Source: Candidatus Dormiibacterota bacterium
GTDB lineage: Bacteria > Chloroflexota > Dormibacteria > Aeolococcales > Bog-877
Direction: 5' to 3'
Assembly (NCBI GenBank): GCA_027306595.1
Contig: DAHUZI010000103.1
Coordinates: 1-52,280, forward strand
DNA: 52,280 nt
In this document: positions 31,166 to 39,314 of the stretch, piece by piece
How the letters are laid out: each line of letters begins with the position of its first letter
How positions within the stretch are numbered: position 1 is the stretch's first letter
The notes under the pieces: model-generated
Seen by the model: the letters and a program-made list of their open reading frames with translations, nothing else
What the model was told of the DNA's origin: nothing
Databases searched by the model: none
Made by a program: the position numbers and the translations under genes

Positions 31166-32682
31166 GCCGTGACCGCCGAGGTGGCGGGCGCCGGCGACGC
31201 AAGGACCTCGAGTGCCGCTCGATAGTCGGCCAGGCGGTCGGCGTAGCGGGTGAGGAGCTGCGGGTCGGGGTCGACCCGCTCAGCGGTGGCGGCCGCGCCG
31301 AGCGCAGCGCCCTCGAGGTCGTGCACCAGGCCGACCGCGGCGGCGGCCACCAGGGCCGCCCCCCAGGTGGTGAAGGCCCTCGGTTCAAGGCGCACGTAGG
31401 GGAGCTTGAGCACGGTGGCCTTGATGCGGTTCCAGAGCCGGTTGCGGCTGCCGCCCCCGATGACCCGGACCTCGCGCAGCTCGAGCTCGGGATGGAGGAC
31501 CCGGGCGCGCGCGAGGAAGCCCGCATACTCGAAGGCCACGCTCTCCAGGACCGAGCGGACGAGGTCGCCGCGGCCGGTCGCCAGGTCAGGGGCGACCCAG
31601 CCGCCGCGGGCGTGCGGGGCGGCGGGCAGCAGGCGCCCGGCGAGGTGGGGCACGAAGAGGAGGCGGGCGGGCCTGGCCCCCTCGGCCTCGGCCAGGAGTG
31701 CGGCCAGCGCGAGCGCATCCCCCGCCGGCCGGCCGGCGAGGACGTGGGGCAGCCAGCGGACCAGGTCGCCGCCGGCGAGGTACGCGAGCGCCACCCACTG
31801 TCCCGGGGACGCGGCGCGCATCGCGACCAGGGTGCGGGCCCCCAGGTCGGGGCGGAACCGGGCTGTGGAGATGCCGAGGACAGAGGCGGTTCCCGCGGTA
31901 TCGAGGATCTGGCCCGCCCGCACCACCCCGGCCCCGAGCGTGCCCGCCGCGGTGTCGCCGAGGCCGGCCGCGATCGGGGTGTTCGGGGCCAGCCCGCAGG
32001 CGGCCGCCGCCGCCGTTGTGAGTCCGCCCACCACGGTGGTGGGGGCGACGATCCGGGGCAGGCGCCCGGGGTCGATGTCGAGGGCGCTGACGAGCGCGGG
32101 CGACCACTGGCCGCTGGCGGCGTCGGCGGCCCCTGTGAAGTGGAGATGGGTCCAGTCGATGTAGCTCTCGGCTGCCGAAAGACCGCTGAGCCGGCCTGCG
32201 ACAAAGGCGCTGGGCACGACGAAGCGTCGCACGTGCGCATAGACGGCCGGACGCTGGTGCTGCCACCAGCGAATCTTCGGTGCGTGGGCGATCATCGGCG
32301 GGCAGCCCGTCAGCCGCAGCACGTCCGCTCCCAGCCGGCTCGCGATCCAGTCCACCTCTCCGCGGGAGCGGGTGTCGAGCCACGAGTCGTACGGCGTGAC
32401 GGCCAGGCCGCCGTCCCCGATCCCGAGGATGCCGGCCATCTGCGCGGCAACGGCGATCCCGGCCACGGCACCCGGCCCGCAGCGGGCGGTGCGCACGCAG
32501 GCGGCGATCGCCTGGGTGGTCGCGGCGGTGAAGCCCTCGGGGTCCTGCTCGACGATGTCGCCACCGCGTCGATGGAGGGCCAGCGGCACGGTGGCGTCGC
32601 CGAGACAGGCCCCGTCGGTGGCGTAGAGGCCGGCCCGCACACTCTGGGTCCCGACGTCGACGCCAACCACCAGCTCGCTCAC
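31162..32682 (-). CDS. FGGY-family carbohydrate kinase (xylulokinase-like)
   Basis: The 506-aa two-domain sugar kinase opens with the phosphate-binding loop VVGVDVGTQSVRAGLYATDG. It has the sugar-site region GIAVAAQMAGILG and the SWLDTRSR stretch (Asp as catalytic base area), GLGDTAAGTLGAGVV as the second phosphate loop, and VIGGGSRNRLWNRIKA near the adenosine pocket. Length fits xylulokinase, gluconokinase and L-fuculokinase. It is the first enzyme gene after the regulator, and it overlaps both neighbours by 4 nt. Which ketose or polyol is phosphorylated cannot be deduced. Confidence 0.93.
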   Translation of the reverse strand: MSELVVGVDVGTQSVRAGLYATDGACLGDATVPLALHRRGGDIVEQDPEGFTAATTQAIAACVRTARCGPGAVAGIAVAAQMAGILGIGDGGLAVTPYDSWLDTRSRGEVDWIASRLGADVLRLTGCPPMIAHAPKIRWWQHQRPAVYAHVRRFVVPSAFVAGRLSGLSAAESYIDWTHLHFTGAADAASGQWSPALVSALDIDPGRLPRIVAPTTVVGGLTTAAAAACGLAPNTPIAAGLGDTAAGTLGAGVVRAGQILDTAGTASVLGISTARFRPDLGARTLVAMRAASPGQWVALAYLAGGDLVRWLPHVLAGRPAGDALALAALLAEAEGARPARLLFVPHLAGRLLPAAPHARGGWVAPDLATGRGDLVRSVLESVAFEYAGFLARARVLHPELELREVRVIGGGSRNRLWNRIKATVLKLPYVRLEPRAFTTWGAALVAAAAVGLVHDLEGAALGAAATAERVDPDPQLLTRYADRLADYRAALEVLASPAPATSAVTA

Positions 32683-33512
32683 GACCGGCCGTCAGCCTCG
32701 AGGCTCAGCCCTTCGAATCGACTGATCGCCGGGGTGGCGGCCCGCAGCTGGACCTCGAAGGTGCTTCGGTCACCGCGGTGGCGGGCGATGAAGTACTCGA
32801 ACGGCCGGCCGCCAACCGTGAAGCTGACGGATCGGAGCACCAGCAGGGCGGCGCCCCGTTGGATTCGCAGGAGGTGCGCCTCCCGGGTGTCGGCCAGGGT
32901 GGCCTCGACCCGTCGGACGCTGGAGACCAACGGGAGTGCATACCGTTCGCGCAGGATCTGGTACAGCGAGGCCGACCCGTTCAGGTCGTGTGCCACCAGC
33001 CCCGGGACGAGGGCGGCGGGCAGGTACGAGATCACGAGCACGATCGGCTCCCCGCCGATGGCTCGGAGCCGCTCCAGCTCGACCACTGCATCGCCGGGGT
33101 CGAGCTGGAGCCGGCGCGCCACGTCAGCGCCGGCCGGGGCCTCGCGCAGCAGCAGAACGGTGCTGTCGACCTCGCGCCCGCGCAGGCGGGCGTCGTCGGC
33201 GAGCCCGCCGAGCCCGCTCATCAATCCATCCGCGGTCTTGGGAACCGAGACGAACGTGCCTCGCCCGCGCTCGCTCGACACCAGCCCCTCGTAGCGGAGC
33301 TCGCTGATTGCCTGCCGGACAACTCCCCGACTGAGGCCGAAGCGCCCGCACAGCTCCGCCTCGGCTGGGATCCGACCGCCGGCCGCGAAGTCCCCGGAGA
33401 GGATCCGCTCCGAGAGCCACTGCTTGAGCTGGTAGTAGAGGGGGATCGGCGTAGAGCGATCAACGGCGGGCGCCGAGCGCGGCAGTGTCGAGTTGACCAC
33501 CTGTCCAGACAT
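32679..33512 (-). CDS. GntR/HutC-family regulator with UTRA domain
   Basis: The 277-aa transcription factor probably controls this operon. A winged helix of GntR type occupies about residues 18-85 (PLYYQLKQWLSERILSGDF, IPAEAELCGRFGLSRGVVRQ and GLVSSERGRGTFV). A UTRA ligand-binding domain (about 110-265) ends with FEYFIARHRGDRSTFEV. UTRA regulators typically sense sugar phosphates or amino sugars and derepress on binding. I start at 33510-33512, preceded by GAAGG. It is the first gene of the minus-strand run and is divergent from the lactonase gene, so the 187-bp gap is the natural control region. Confidence 0.9.
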   Translation of the reverse strand: MSGQVVNSTLPRSAPAVDRSTPIPLYYQLKQWLSERILSGDFAAGGRIPAEAELCGRFGLSRGVVRQAISELRYEGLVSSERGRGTFVSVPKTADGLMSGLGGLADDARLRGREVDSTVLLLREAPAGADVARRLQLDPGDAVVELERLRAIGGEPIVLVISYLPAALVPGLVAHDLNGSASLYQILRERYALPLVSSVRRVEATLADTREAHLLRIQRGAALLVLRSVSFTVGGRPFEYFIARHRGDRSTFEVQLRAATPAISRFEGLSLEADGRS

Positions 33513-33624
33513 CTGGCCTTCACTCTCCGCCAGGGTTGGGGCCGGGCCATCGGGGGTTCCACGCCCCGTCACGAGGCGGGTTCCGCCCCCCGACCAGCGC
33601 GGGTTCTCTACCGCTGTGCCGGCA

Positions 33625-33640
33625 GGTGCGATTACGCACC
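33625..33640. promoter_or_regulatory. Dyad in the divergent control region
   Basis: GGTGCG-ATTA-CGCACC is a perfect 6-4-6 inverted repeat with an A/T-rich centre, located between the GntR gene and the divergent lactonase gene. It is the best operator candidate in the gap; several GGGTTC blocks also occur nearby (around 33558, 33586 and 33601). A second short dyad, TGTCCAGACA, overlaps the GntR start codon at 33502-33511. Assignment to the GntR protein is inference. Confidence 0.35.
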
Positions 33641-33699
33641 GGCGGGGGCGCAATTCCCCGGGTCCGCCGGGTGGCCGCCACCCTCGACCCTGCCTGCGG

Positions 33700-34632
33700 A
33701 TGCCTTCGATCATTCGAACCGTCGGCGGGGACATCGCCCCGGAGCAGCTGGGCCCGACGGACGCCCATGAGCACCTCTTCTTCACGACGCCGATCCAGCC
33801 CGGAGACGAGTACACCGACGTCGACCGGGCGATCGAGGGGGTCCAGGAGCTGGCGCGCGCGGGCGCCCGGGCCCTTGTGGACTGGACGCCGATCGGCCTC
33901 GGCCGCGACCCCGAGGCCCTTCTCCAGGTTTCCAGGGCGACGGGTATGTCGATCGTGGCGGCGACGGGGGTGCATCGTGACGCTCACTACGACGCCAGTG
34001 ACGCCGTTCGCGGGGCCGACGCCGCCACGCTCGCCGACCGCTTCACCTCCGACCTCGTCGCTGCCCGCGTGCGCTCGGGGGTGGTCAAGATCGGCGCCAG
34101 CTACCACCGGCTCCAGGGGCTGGAGCCGGCGGTGTTCGAGGCGGCCGCCGAGGCGCACCGGCGCACCGGCGCACCGCTGTGCGTCCACACCGAGCACGGA
34201 ACGATGGGACTCGAGCTCGTGGAGCATCTTGGGCGACTGGGCGTGCCCGCCTCATGCCTCGTGCTCGCCCACCTCGACCGCAATCCCGACCCCGGCGAGC
34301 ACGCCGAGGTGGGCCAGGCCGGCGCGTATCTTCAGTACGACGGACCGGGCCGGGCCAAGTACTGGCCGGACTCGACCATCCTCGACCTGATCGCGCGGAT
34401 CGCGGACCGTGGCCTCGCCGACCACATCCTCCTCGGCGGGGACGCCGGGCGCCGCTCGATGCTCCACGCGTACGGGGGCGGCCCGGGGCTCGACTACCTG
34501 TTCCGGCGCTTCAAGCCGCGGCTCGAGCGAGAGCTGGGCGCGGAGCTGTCGCGGATGATCTTCGCGGCCAATCCCGCCCGGGCCTTCGCCTTCGAGCCCC
34601 GGCGCGATGGCTCGGCCCCGATCGATGGCTGA
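33700..34632 (+). CDS. Phosphotriesterase-family lactonase
   Basis: The 310-aa TIM-barrel amidohydrolase of the PTE family has a full binuclear metal centre: His23 and His25 in DAHEHL, carbamylated Lys130 in VVKIGAS, His163 in CVHTEHG, His191 in LAHLDRN and Asp248 in LLGGDAG. Characterised relatives hydrolyse sugar lactones, including phosphorylated furanose lactones, rather than phosphotriesters. It faces away from the GntR regulator, so it is very likely part of the same regulon and may open a lactone made by one of the dehydrogenases. No signal peptide is present, so it acts in the cytoplasm. Confidence 0.88.
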   Translation: MPSIIRTVGGDIAPEQLGPTDAHEHLFFTTPIQPGDEYTDVDRAIEGVQELARAGARALVDWTPIGLGRDPEALLQVSRATGMSIVAATGVHRDAHYDASDAVRGADAATLADRFTSDLVAARVRSGVVKIGASYHRLQGLEPAVFEAAAEAHRRTGAPLCVHTEHGTMGLELVEHLGRLGVPASCLVLAHLDRNPDPGEHAEVGQAGAYLQYDGPGRAKYWPDSTILDLIARIADRGLADHILLGGDAGRRSMLHAYGGGPGLDYLFRRFKPRLERELGAELSRMIFAANPARAFAFEPRRDGSAPIDG

Positions 34633-34877
34633 CCTTGGCGGCTCGCTCCCGCCCTCGCTCCGTGGGGCGGTCGATCAGCGGGCGGGCCGGACCCCAGAGG
34701 GCTTCGCCCACCAGCCACCCCGCCGACCTGGTCGGTGGCCCGTCCGCCCCCGGGGGACGCGGTCCCAGCGGTGCGGCTGGCCGCTGCTCGCGCGGTTGGC
34801 CGATGCAACGACATCCGCGGAGCAACGGCGAGCGCGGCGATCACCGGTAGGGCCACCGAATCGTGGTTCCGGCCGGT

Positions 34878-34911
34878 CAAAAAGACTACGTGCACGGACC
34901 TGTGGTCCGTG
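34878..34911 (-). terminator. Intrinsic terminator of the F420-type reductase gene
   Basis: On the minus strand CACGGAC pairs with GTCCGTG around loop CACAG (34893-34911), followed nine bases later by five U residues (34879-34883). It lies 10 bp past the stop of the gene at 34921 and also separates it from the convergent lactonase gene. The remainder of 34633-34892 shows no gene. Confidence 0.65.
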
Positions 34912-34920
34912 GCTGGTCTG

Positions 34921-35403
34921 TCAGCCTCGGTCTTCGACGCGCCAGCGGATGATGCGGAAGCCGTTGCCGATCGCTGCTCCGAGCTTGTCGCGGCTGAAGT
35001 GGCCGGCCCGATCGCGGGGAATGGGAATGAACCGGGCCACGGCAGGATTGGTGACGGTCATGACCCTGAGGAGACGATCGACCTCGTCGATGGCACAGAC
35101 GATGTCAGGCCTGGCGGCGATGTCGTGGCCACCGAGGCGTATCGTCTCGGGTCGCCCCTGTTGGAGGTTGAGCGTCCACTTTCCGCCGCCGGGGGTGAGG
35201 AGGGTGCTCCCGTCGCGGACGAAGCTGACCGGTTGGTGGTACGTCTTTCCGCTGCGCCGGCCGGTCAAGGTCACGAGCATCAGCCGGTCGCCGAGCGGAG
35301 TGGGGAACGGGAGCGCGAGGATCTTGCGCATCGGAACGTTGATGATGCCCATCAGCTTGGCGCGCCGGCGCAGGCGGCGTGCGAGGTCTTCAGGCGTCCT
35401 CAT
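34921..35403 (-). CDS. Deazaflavin-dependent nitroreductase-family protein
   Basis: The 160-aa single-domain split-barrel protein of the Ddn/DUF385 type has the core motifs LMLVTLTGRRSGKTYHQPV, LTPGGGKWTLNLQQGRPETIRLGG (read in parts) and an Arg/Trp-rich C-terminal strand, which are characteristic. Family members use reduced coenzyme F420 to reduce nitro groups, quinones or enones, or act as F420-dependent oxidases. AAGGGGA precedes the ATG at 35401-35403. Its presence suggests that the host makes F420, as do actinobacteria and many Chloroflexota. It lies downstream of a broken SDR gene. Confidence 0.82.
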   Translation of the reverse strand: MRTPEDLARRLRRRAKLMGIINVPMRKILALPFPTPLGDRLMLVTLTGRRSGKTYHQPVSFVRDGSTLLTPGGGKWTLNLQQGRPETIRLGGHDIAARPDIVCAIDEVDRLLRVMTVTNPAVARFIPIPRDRAGHFSRDKLGAAIGNGFRIIRWRVEDRG

Positions 35404-35858
35404 GGGTCCCCTTTCGATTGATTGGTCGGCCTGGGCGGACGGGGCGTGGCTGGGTGCGGCATTGATGTGGACCAAGCGTTCCGATCGCCGCCCCGGCTGA
35501 CGCGCAGCGCGACGATCTTGCACGGGGGCTCGTCGGCGAGCACGTGGGTGGCGCAGGGGGTTCCTCCGACGGGGCGGCAGGGATGCTGGCCCGGCTGGGT
35601 TGTGTGCCGTCGACGATCCGGGTCGCGGCGTCGGGTGGAAGGCGAAGGGTCGAAGTGGAGTCCGCCGGCGGATCGAGCCTTCCATTCGCCCTCGGGCGAG
35701 GATGAATCCATTGGGGCCGCCTTCCTGGCGCTCCCGGTGCACGGGCGTGTCGAGGACGTCGCTGCCAGTGGCCTGTTCGGCTTGAGCCCGGGCGATGGCC
35801 TGCTCGTCGAGTGAGGACATGACGGGTCGGTGATCGGGCGGAGCGGCGGGAGGGCTGG
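35404..35858. other. Gene-poor stretch, possible remnants
   Basis: No convincing gene occupies these 455 bp. A minus-strand frame beginning near 35819 with MSSLDEQAIARAQAEQATG looks protein-like for about 40 codons and then degrades into Arg/Pro-rich sequence, suggesting a gene start that has lost its continuation. I see no terminator, repeat or RNA gene. Confidence 0.3.
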
Positions 35859-36618
35859 TTAGGCGAGTACTGAGCCGCCGGCGACGTCGAGCGTGACCCC
35901 GCTGATCCAGGCTGAGGCCTCCGAGGCGAGGAACAGCGCGGCAGCGACCGCATCGTCTGGAGTCCCGAGCCGTCGAATGGGATAGGTTTGCCGGAGCCGT
36001 CTCTTGGATCGGCGCGGGGATCTGCCGGCGGTTGCGTTCGGTGAGGGTGGTCTCGGGCGCGATGCAGTTGACCCGGACCCCGCAGGGACCGGCTTGGAGC
36101 GCGATCGCCCTGGTCAGCAGTTCGGTTGCGGCCTTGGCGGCGGCAGACGCAATCGGCGAGGGCGCAGTCGGGCGGCGAGCAGCCGCCGACCACATGGCGA
36201 TGACGGTCCCGCGGTGACGGTCCTTCATCCCGGGCAGGAACGCCTTCACGGTGAGGAAGGTGGCTGTGAGGTTGGATTCGATCGAGCCGTGCCATCCCTG
36301 CTCCGTGATCTCCTCGAGCGGTCCTGGGGCAATCGAGCTTCCTCCCGCGCTGGCGACCAAGAGGTCGACCGGCCCGAGTTCGCCCTCGATCGTGGTGCGC
36401 ATCGCCTCAATCTGGCCGGAGTCGCTGAGGTCGGACAGGACCGAGATGGCCCTGCCGCCCGCCGTCGCGATCTGCCCCTGGACGGTGGCCACGGCGTCGT
36501 GGTCGCGTCCGTGCACGAGCACGGCGGCGCCCTCGGCGGCACAGCGGGCGGCGATCGCCGCGCCGATGCCCCGCGAGCTGCCGGTCACCAGGGCGACCCG
36601 GCCCTTGAGTTCAGTCAT
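35859..36618 (-). pseudogene. Short-chain dehydrogenase/reductase with a frameshift
   Basis: The first ~200 codons from 36618 read as a classical SDR: VTGSSRGIGAAIA cofactor loop, LLVASAGG, and a catalytic region in which the Ser-Tyr-x-x-x-Lys motif appears altered (MWSAAARRPTAPSPIASAAAKAATEL has Lys but Ile where Tyr belongs). Near 35990-36005 the frame breaks. The shifted frame continues perfectly as RLRQTYPIRRLGTPDDAV, then ALFLASEASAWISGVTLDV and GGSVLA before a TAA at 35859-35861, the normal SDR ending. One small indel therefore splits an otherwise ~250-aa protein. The missing Tyr and the frameshift both point to a decaying gene, though an assembly error could explain the shift. The start overlaps the TetR gene by 8 nt. 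Confidence 0.8.
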
Positions 36619-37300
36619 CGATCGCTCCTCCGCTCTGGGGTCCGAAGGCCGGGTTGCGTCGCAATGCGGCTTCGATGAGGCGGATCACCCCTCCGGCGAC
36701 CTCGGTCATGGGGCGGTCGGGCCCGGCCAGCGCGTCGAAGGTCTCAAAGCTGGTCAGCATGCACACGGTCCGCAGCAATTCCTCGCGGGTGTGCGAACGG
36801 GGCTGGGGTTCTCCGGCGCCGAGGATTCGGCCGACGATCACGTCCAACGCGGCCCGGCGCCGCTGGTCCCTGCTGGCAATGACCGCCCCGACCTCGGGAT
36901 CGAGGGCGGCCAGGGCGCGGAGCCGGCGCATGACGCATCGGTCCTCGGCCCAGAACCTTGAGAACACACCGACGAGCGTCAGCAACCCCGCGACCGGGTC
37001 GGGGTCGGAGAAGGCGGCGGGCATGCCCGACATGCCGCCCGCGGCGGCGAGGGCGTCGCAAAGCGCTTCGAGCAGCCCGGTCTTCGAGCCGAACTGGTAG
37101 TAGATGGTCGCCTTGGCGACATCGGCCTGCTTGGCGACCGCCTCGACCGTGAACGTCCGGTAGCTGTCCGCCCCGGCCAGCCGCGCGCGAGCCGCGTCGA
37201 TCACCCGCTGGCGGCTCTCGTCAATCTGGCGCTGGCGTTTTCCGAGCTGATAGGGGCGCGGGCTCACGGCGGTTGGCAGCGTCCTCCTCGTCGAATTCAA
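36611..37300 (-). CDS. TetR-family transcriptional regulator
   Basis: The 229-aa regulator has an N-terminal helix-turn-helix in FTVEAVAKQADVAKATIYYQFGSKTGLLEAL (about residues 50-80), the standard TetR pattern, and a variable helical ligand domain (FAETFD-like SFETFDALAGPDRPMTEVAGGVIRLIEAAL at the end). A basic N-terminal arm of about 30 residues precedes the HTH; the true start may be further in, for example beyond the first Met. It is cotranscribed with, and probably controls, the broken SDR and the F420-type reductase downstream. It probably responds to a small hydrophobic compound. Confidence 0.9.
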   Translation of the reverse strand: MNSTRRTLPTAVSPRPYQLGKRQRQIDESRQRVIDAARARLAGADSYRTFTVEAVAKQADVAKATIYYQFGSKTGLLEALCDALAAAGGMSGMPAAFSDPDPVAGLLTLVGVFSRFWAEDRCVMRRLRALAALDPEVGAVIASRDQRRRAALDVIVGRILGAGEPQPRSHTREELLRTVCMLTSFETFDALAGPDRPMTEVAGGVIRLIEAALRRNPAFGPQSGGAIDD

Positions 37301-38275
37301 TCATACTGGCAGACGGACTGAATAAAGCCCATGAGGCGCGGTGATCGGCCAATCCCGCCATCGAAGCCCTCGGTCGGCACCGGGCCTGGGCGACCGTGGC
37401 GGACCTCGACGGCCTGAGCGTCGAGATCGCCGTCGGCACCAAGTTGGGGCGGGCTCGGTCCGAGCGCGTCGGGGTAGACGGCCACGGGGCGATCTCGCAC
37501 ACCGCCCTGTGGCCCACGCGGGGACGGCGAGCGGGCGGGGTGTCGCCGCGTGCGGCTCGCGCCAGGATGCCAGCATTGCCGGCGGTGCCCGCCCGTCGAC
37601 TCGCGCTCGGCGCGCAGGGACGGCGGCGGGCGCGGCCGGCCGCGGCGACTGCAATGCGCCGGGCCCTGGACGTGATCCCGGCGGCGTAGCCTCGATGGGG
37701 TGGCGTTCGGGCCCCGCGCCAGCTCTCGCGGCCGCCAGGCGGCGCGTGGCGGCCGCCGTGCGCGACCACCCCGCCCACGGCGGCTCGCACCGGCTCCGGC
37801 ACCATGCGCGGTACCGGGATCGGGTCCCGGTGCTCGCCGCCGTCGGGCGCGCGCGTGGGTCCGCGGGGTGGTCATGACGGCGGGCACGCTGCGGGGCGCG
37901 ACCAAGCCCATGTTGACGACCGCGTCGGTGCGGGCCACCCATGCTCGGCGGGCTCGGCCGCGTCGCCGCGCGCCCCATCGCGCGCCAGACCGACTGTGGC
38001 GGCAAGAACGGGCCGGTGGGGTCGGCACCCTCGCTCGACGCTGCCGCCGACGACGCCGGGATGTCGGCGGCCACGCTCCTCGACCAGCTCGCGCAGTCGC
38101 CTGGCCGAACTCGATGCGGATTGCGCGGCGGCTCCTTCCGCTGGAGCTGCGCTCCTAGCAGGCGCGGGGAGACCCTCGGCGCTGGCGCCCATCGGCCGCC
38201 GAGGCCCACTGGCGTGCCCCGGCTCGGCTGAGTCGTCGCGTCCCCCCGCGAACGACGGCCCGGGCGGGCCCGCGA
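37301..38275. other. 975-bp region without a convincing gene
   Basis: All frames here are Arg/Pro/Ala-rich and lack recognisable domains. One plus-strand piece (about 37351-37515) reads as ordinary protein, including AWATVADLDGLSVEIAVGTK and then LGRARSERVGVDGHGAISHTAL, but has no plausible start and dissolves afterwards. Another (about 37998-38100, with GMSAATLLDQLAQ) is similar. I interpret the stretch as decayed gene remnants between the TetR gene and the amidohydrolase operon. No tRNA, IS end or repeat array is visible. Confidence 0.4.
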
Positions 38276-39265
38276 TCAGCCGCCGCCACGCCCGAGGAGC
38301 TCCACGGCGTTCCCCGCCAGGATCCGCTCGCGGTCGGCGGTGGGCAGGTCGGCGGCGCGGATCACCTCGAGCTCGTCGACCGGCCACCGTTCACCGTGGT
38401 CAGGTCCGAACGGGAAGTCGGTGCCGAAGAGGATGTGGCCGGGGCCGAAGAAGTCGAGGGCGCAGCGCAGCGCGGCGGGCGAGCCGTTGCTGACCGAGTC
38501 GTTGTAGAAGCGGCGCAGGTGCGCCAGCACCGGGCCGCGCCCGCGCCGGCTCGGCTCGGCCATCCCCAGCCGCCCGTACTCCTCCACCATGTCGTCCGCG
38601 AAGGCCTCGATCCGGCTCGCGTAGTAGGGCACCATCCCGCCCATGTGGTGGGTCACCACCTTGAGGCCGGGATGGCGGTCGAACACCCCGCCCAATACGA
38701 GGCGGAGCATCGCGAGCGTCGTGTCGAAGGGCCAGGCGACCATCCGGTCGAGAAGATCGCGACGGATCCAGTCGTGGAGCGGCGCGTGCTGGGGATGGAT
38801 CCAGATCGGCAGGCCGACCGCCTCGCACCGAGCGTACAGGGGCCACATGGACGGGTCGTCGACCGGCTGCCCCTCGACGTTGGAGAAGATGAGGACCCCC
38901 TTGAGGCCGAGCTCGGTGCGCAGCCGCTCGAGCTCCTGGATCATGACCTCGTCAACCACCGGCAGGACGCCGACCCCGATGAAACGATCGGGATGCGCCG
39001 CGCAGAAGCCGGCGATGCTGTCGTTGGCGATGCGGGTCAGGCGGTGGACGCTCGTTCGGGGGAGCCCGAGCCAGACCGGTGGCCGCGCCAGCACCAGCAC
39101 CTGGCGGTCGATCCCGACCCGGTCCAGGTAGGCGAGGCGGCGCTCGGCGTCGCGCAGGTACGGGCTCTGCTGGCGCAGGCCGAGGAGCTCGGGCGAGGGC
39201 CGGACCGCCAGCAGGGCGTCGATGAGGGGGTCGGGGAACACGTGGGCGTAGGCGTCGATGATCAC
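38276..39265 (-). CDS. ACMSD-type amidohydrolase
   Basis: This 329-aa TIM-barrel metal enzyme belongs to the amidohydrolase-2 / aminocarboxymuconate-semialdehyde decarboxylase family. Metal ligands: the first HxH position is altered (IDAYAHVFPD, with Tyr-Ala-His), His in IWIHPQHAP, His in VVTHHMGGM and Asp in ILFGTDFPFG. The family decarboxylates or hydrolyses aromatic or cyclic acids without oxygen. I start at the GTG at 39263-39265 because GGAGG lies 8 nt before it and VIIDAYAHVF is the usual beginning. It is the last gene of the operon running from 45348. Confidence 0.87.
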   Translation of the reverse strand: MIIDAYAHVFPDPLIDALLAVRPSPELLGLRQQSPYLRDAERRLAYLDRVGIDRQVLVLARPPVWLGLPRTSVHRLTRIANDSIAGFCAAHPDRFIGVGVLPVVDEVMIQELERLRTELGLKGVLIFSNVEGQPVDDPSMWPLYARCEAVGLPIWIHPQHAPLHDWIRRDLLDRMVAWPFDTTLAMLRLVLGGVFDRHPGLKVVTHHMGGMVPYYASRIEAFADDMVEEYGRLGMAEPSRRGRGPVLAHLRRFYNDSVSNGSPAALRCALDFFGPGHILFGTDFPFGPDHGERWPVDELEVIRAADLPTADRERILAGNAVELLGRGGG

Positions 39266-39314
39266 GAGCGGTCCTCCGGCGCCCGGCGGCCGGCGGAGCC
39301 GGTCCGGCACGCCC

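Noticed and set aside
33502-33511. TGTCCAGACA dyad as the main GntR operator
   Set aside because: It overlaps the start codon and simply encodes Met-Ser-Gly-Gln; the short dyad could be chance, so it is mentioned only as a secondary candidate.
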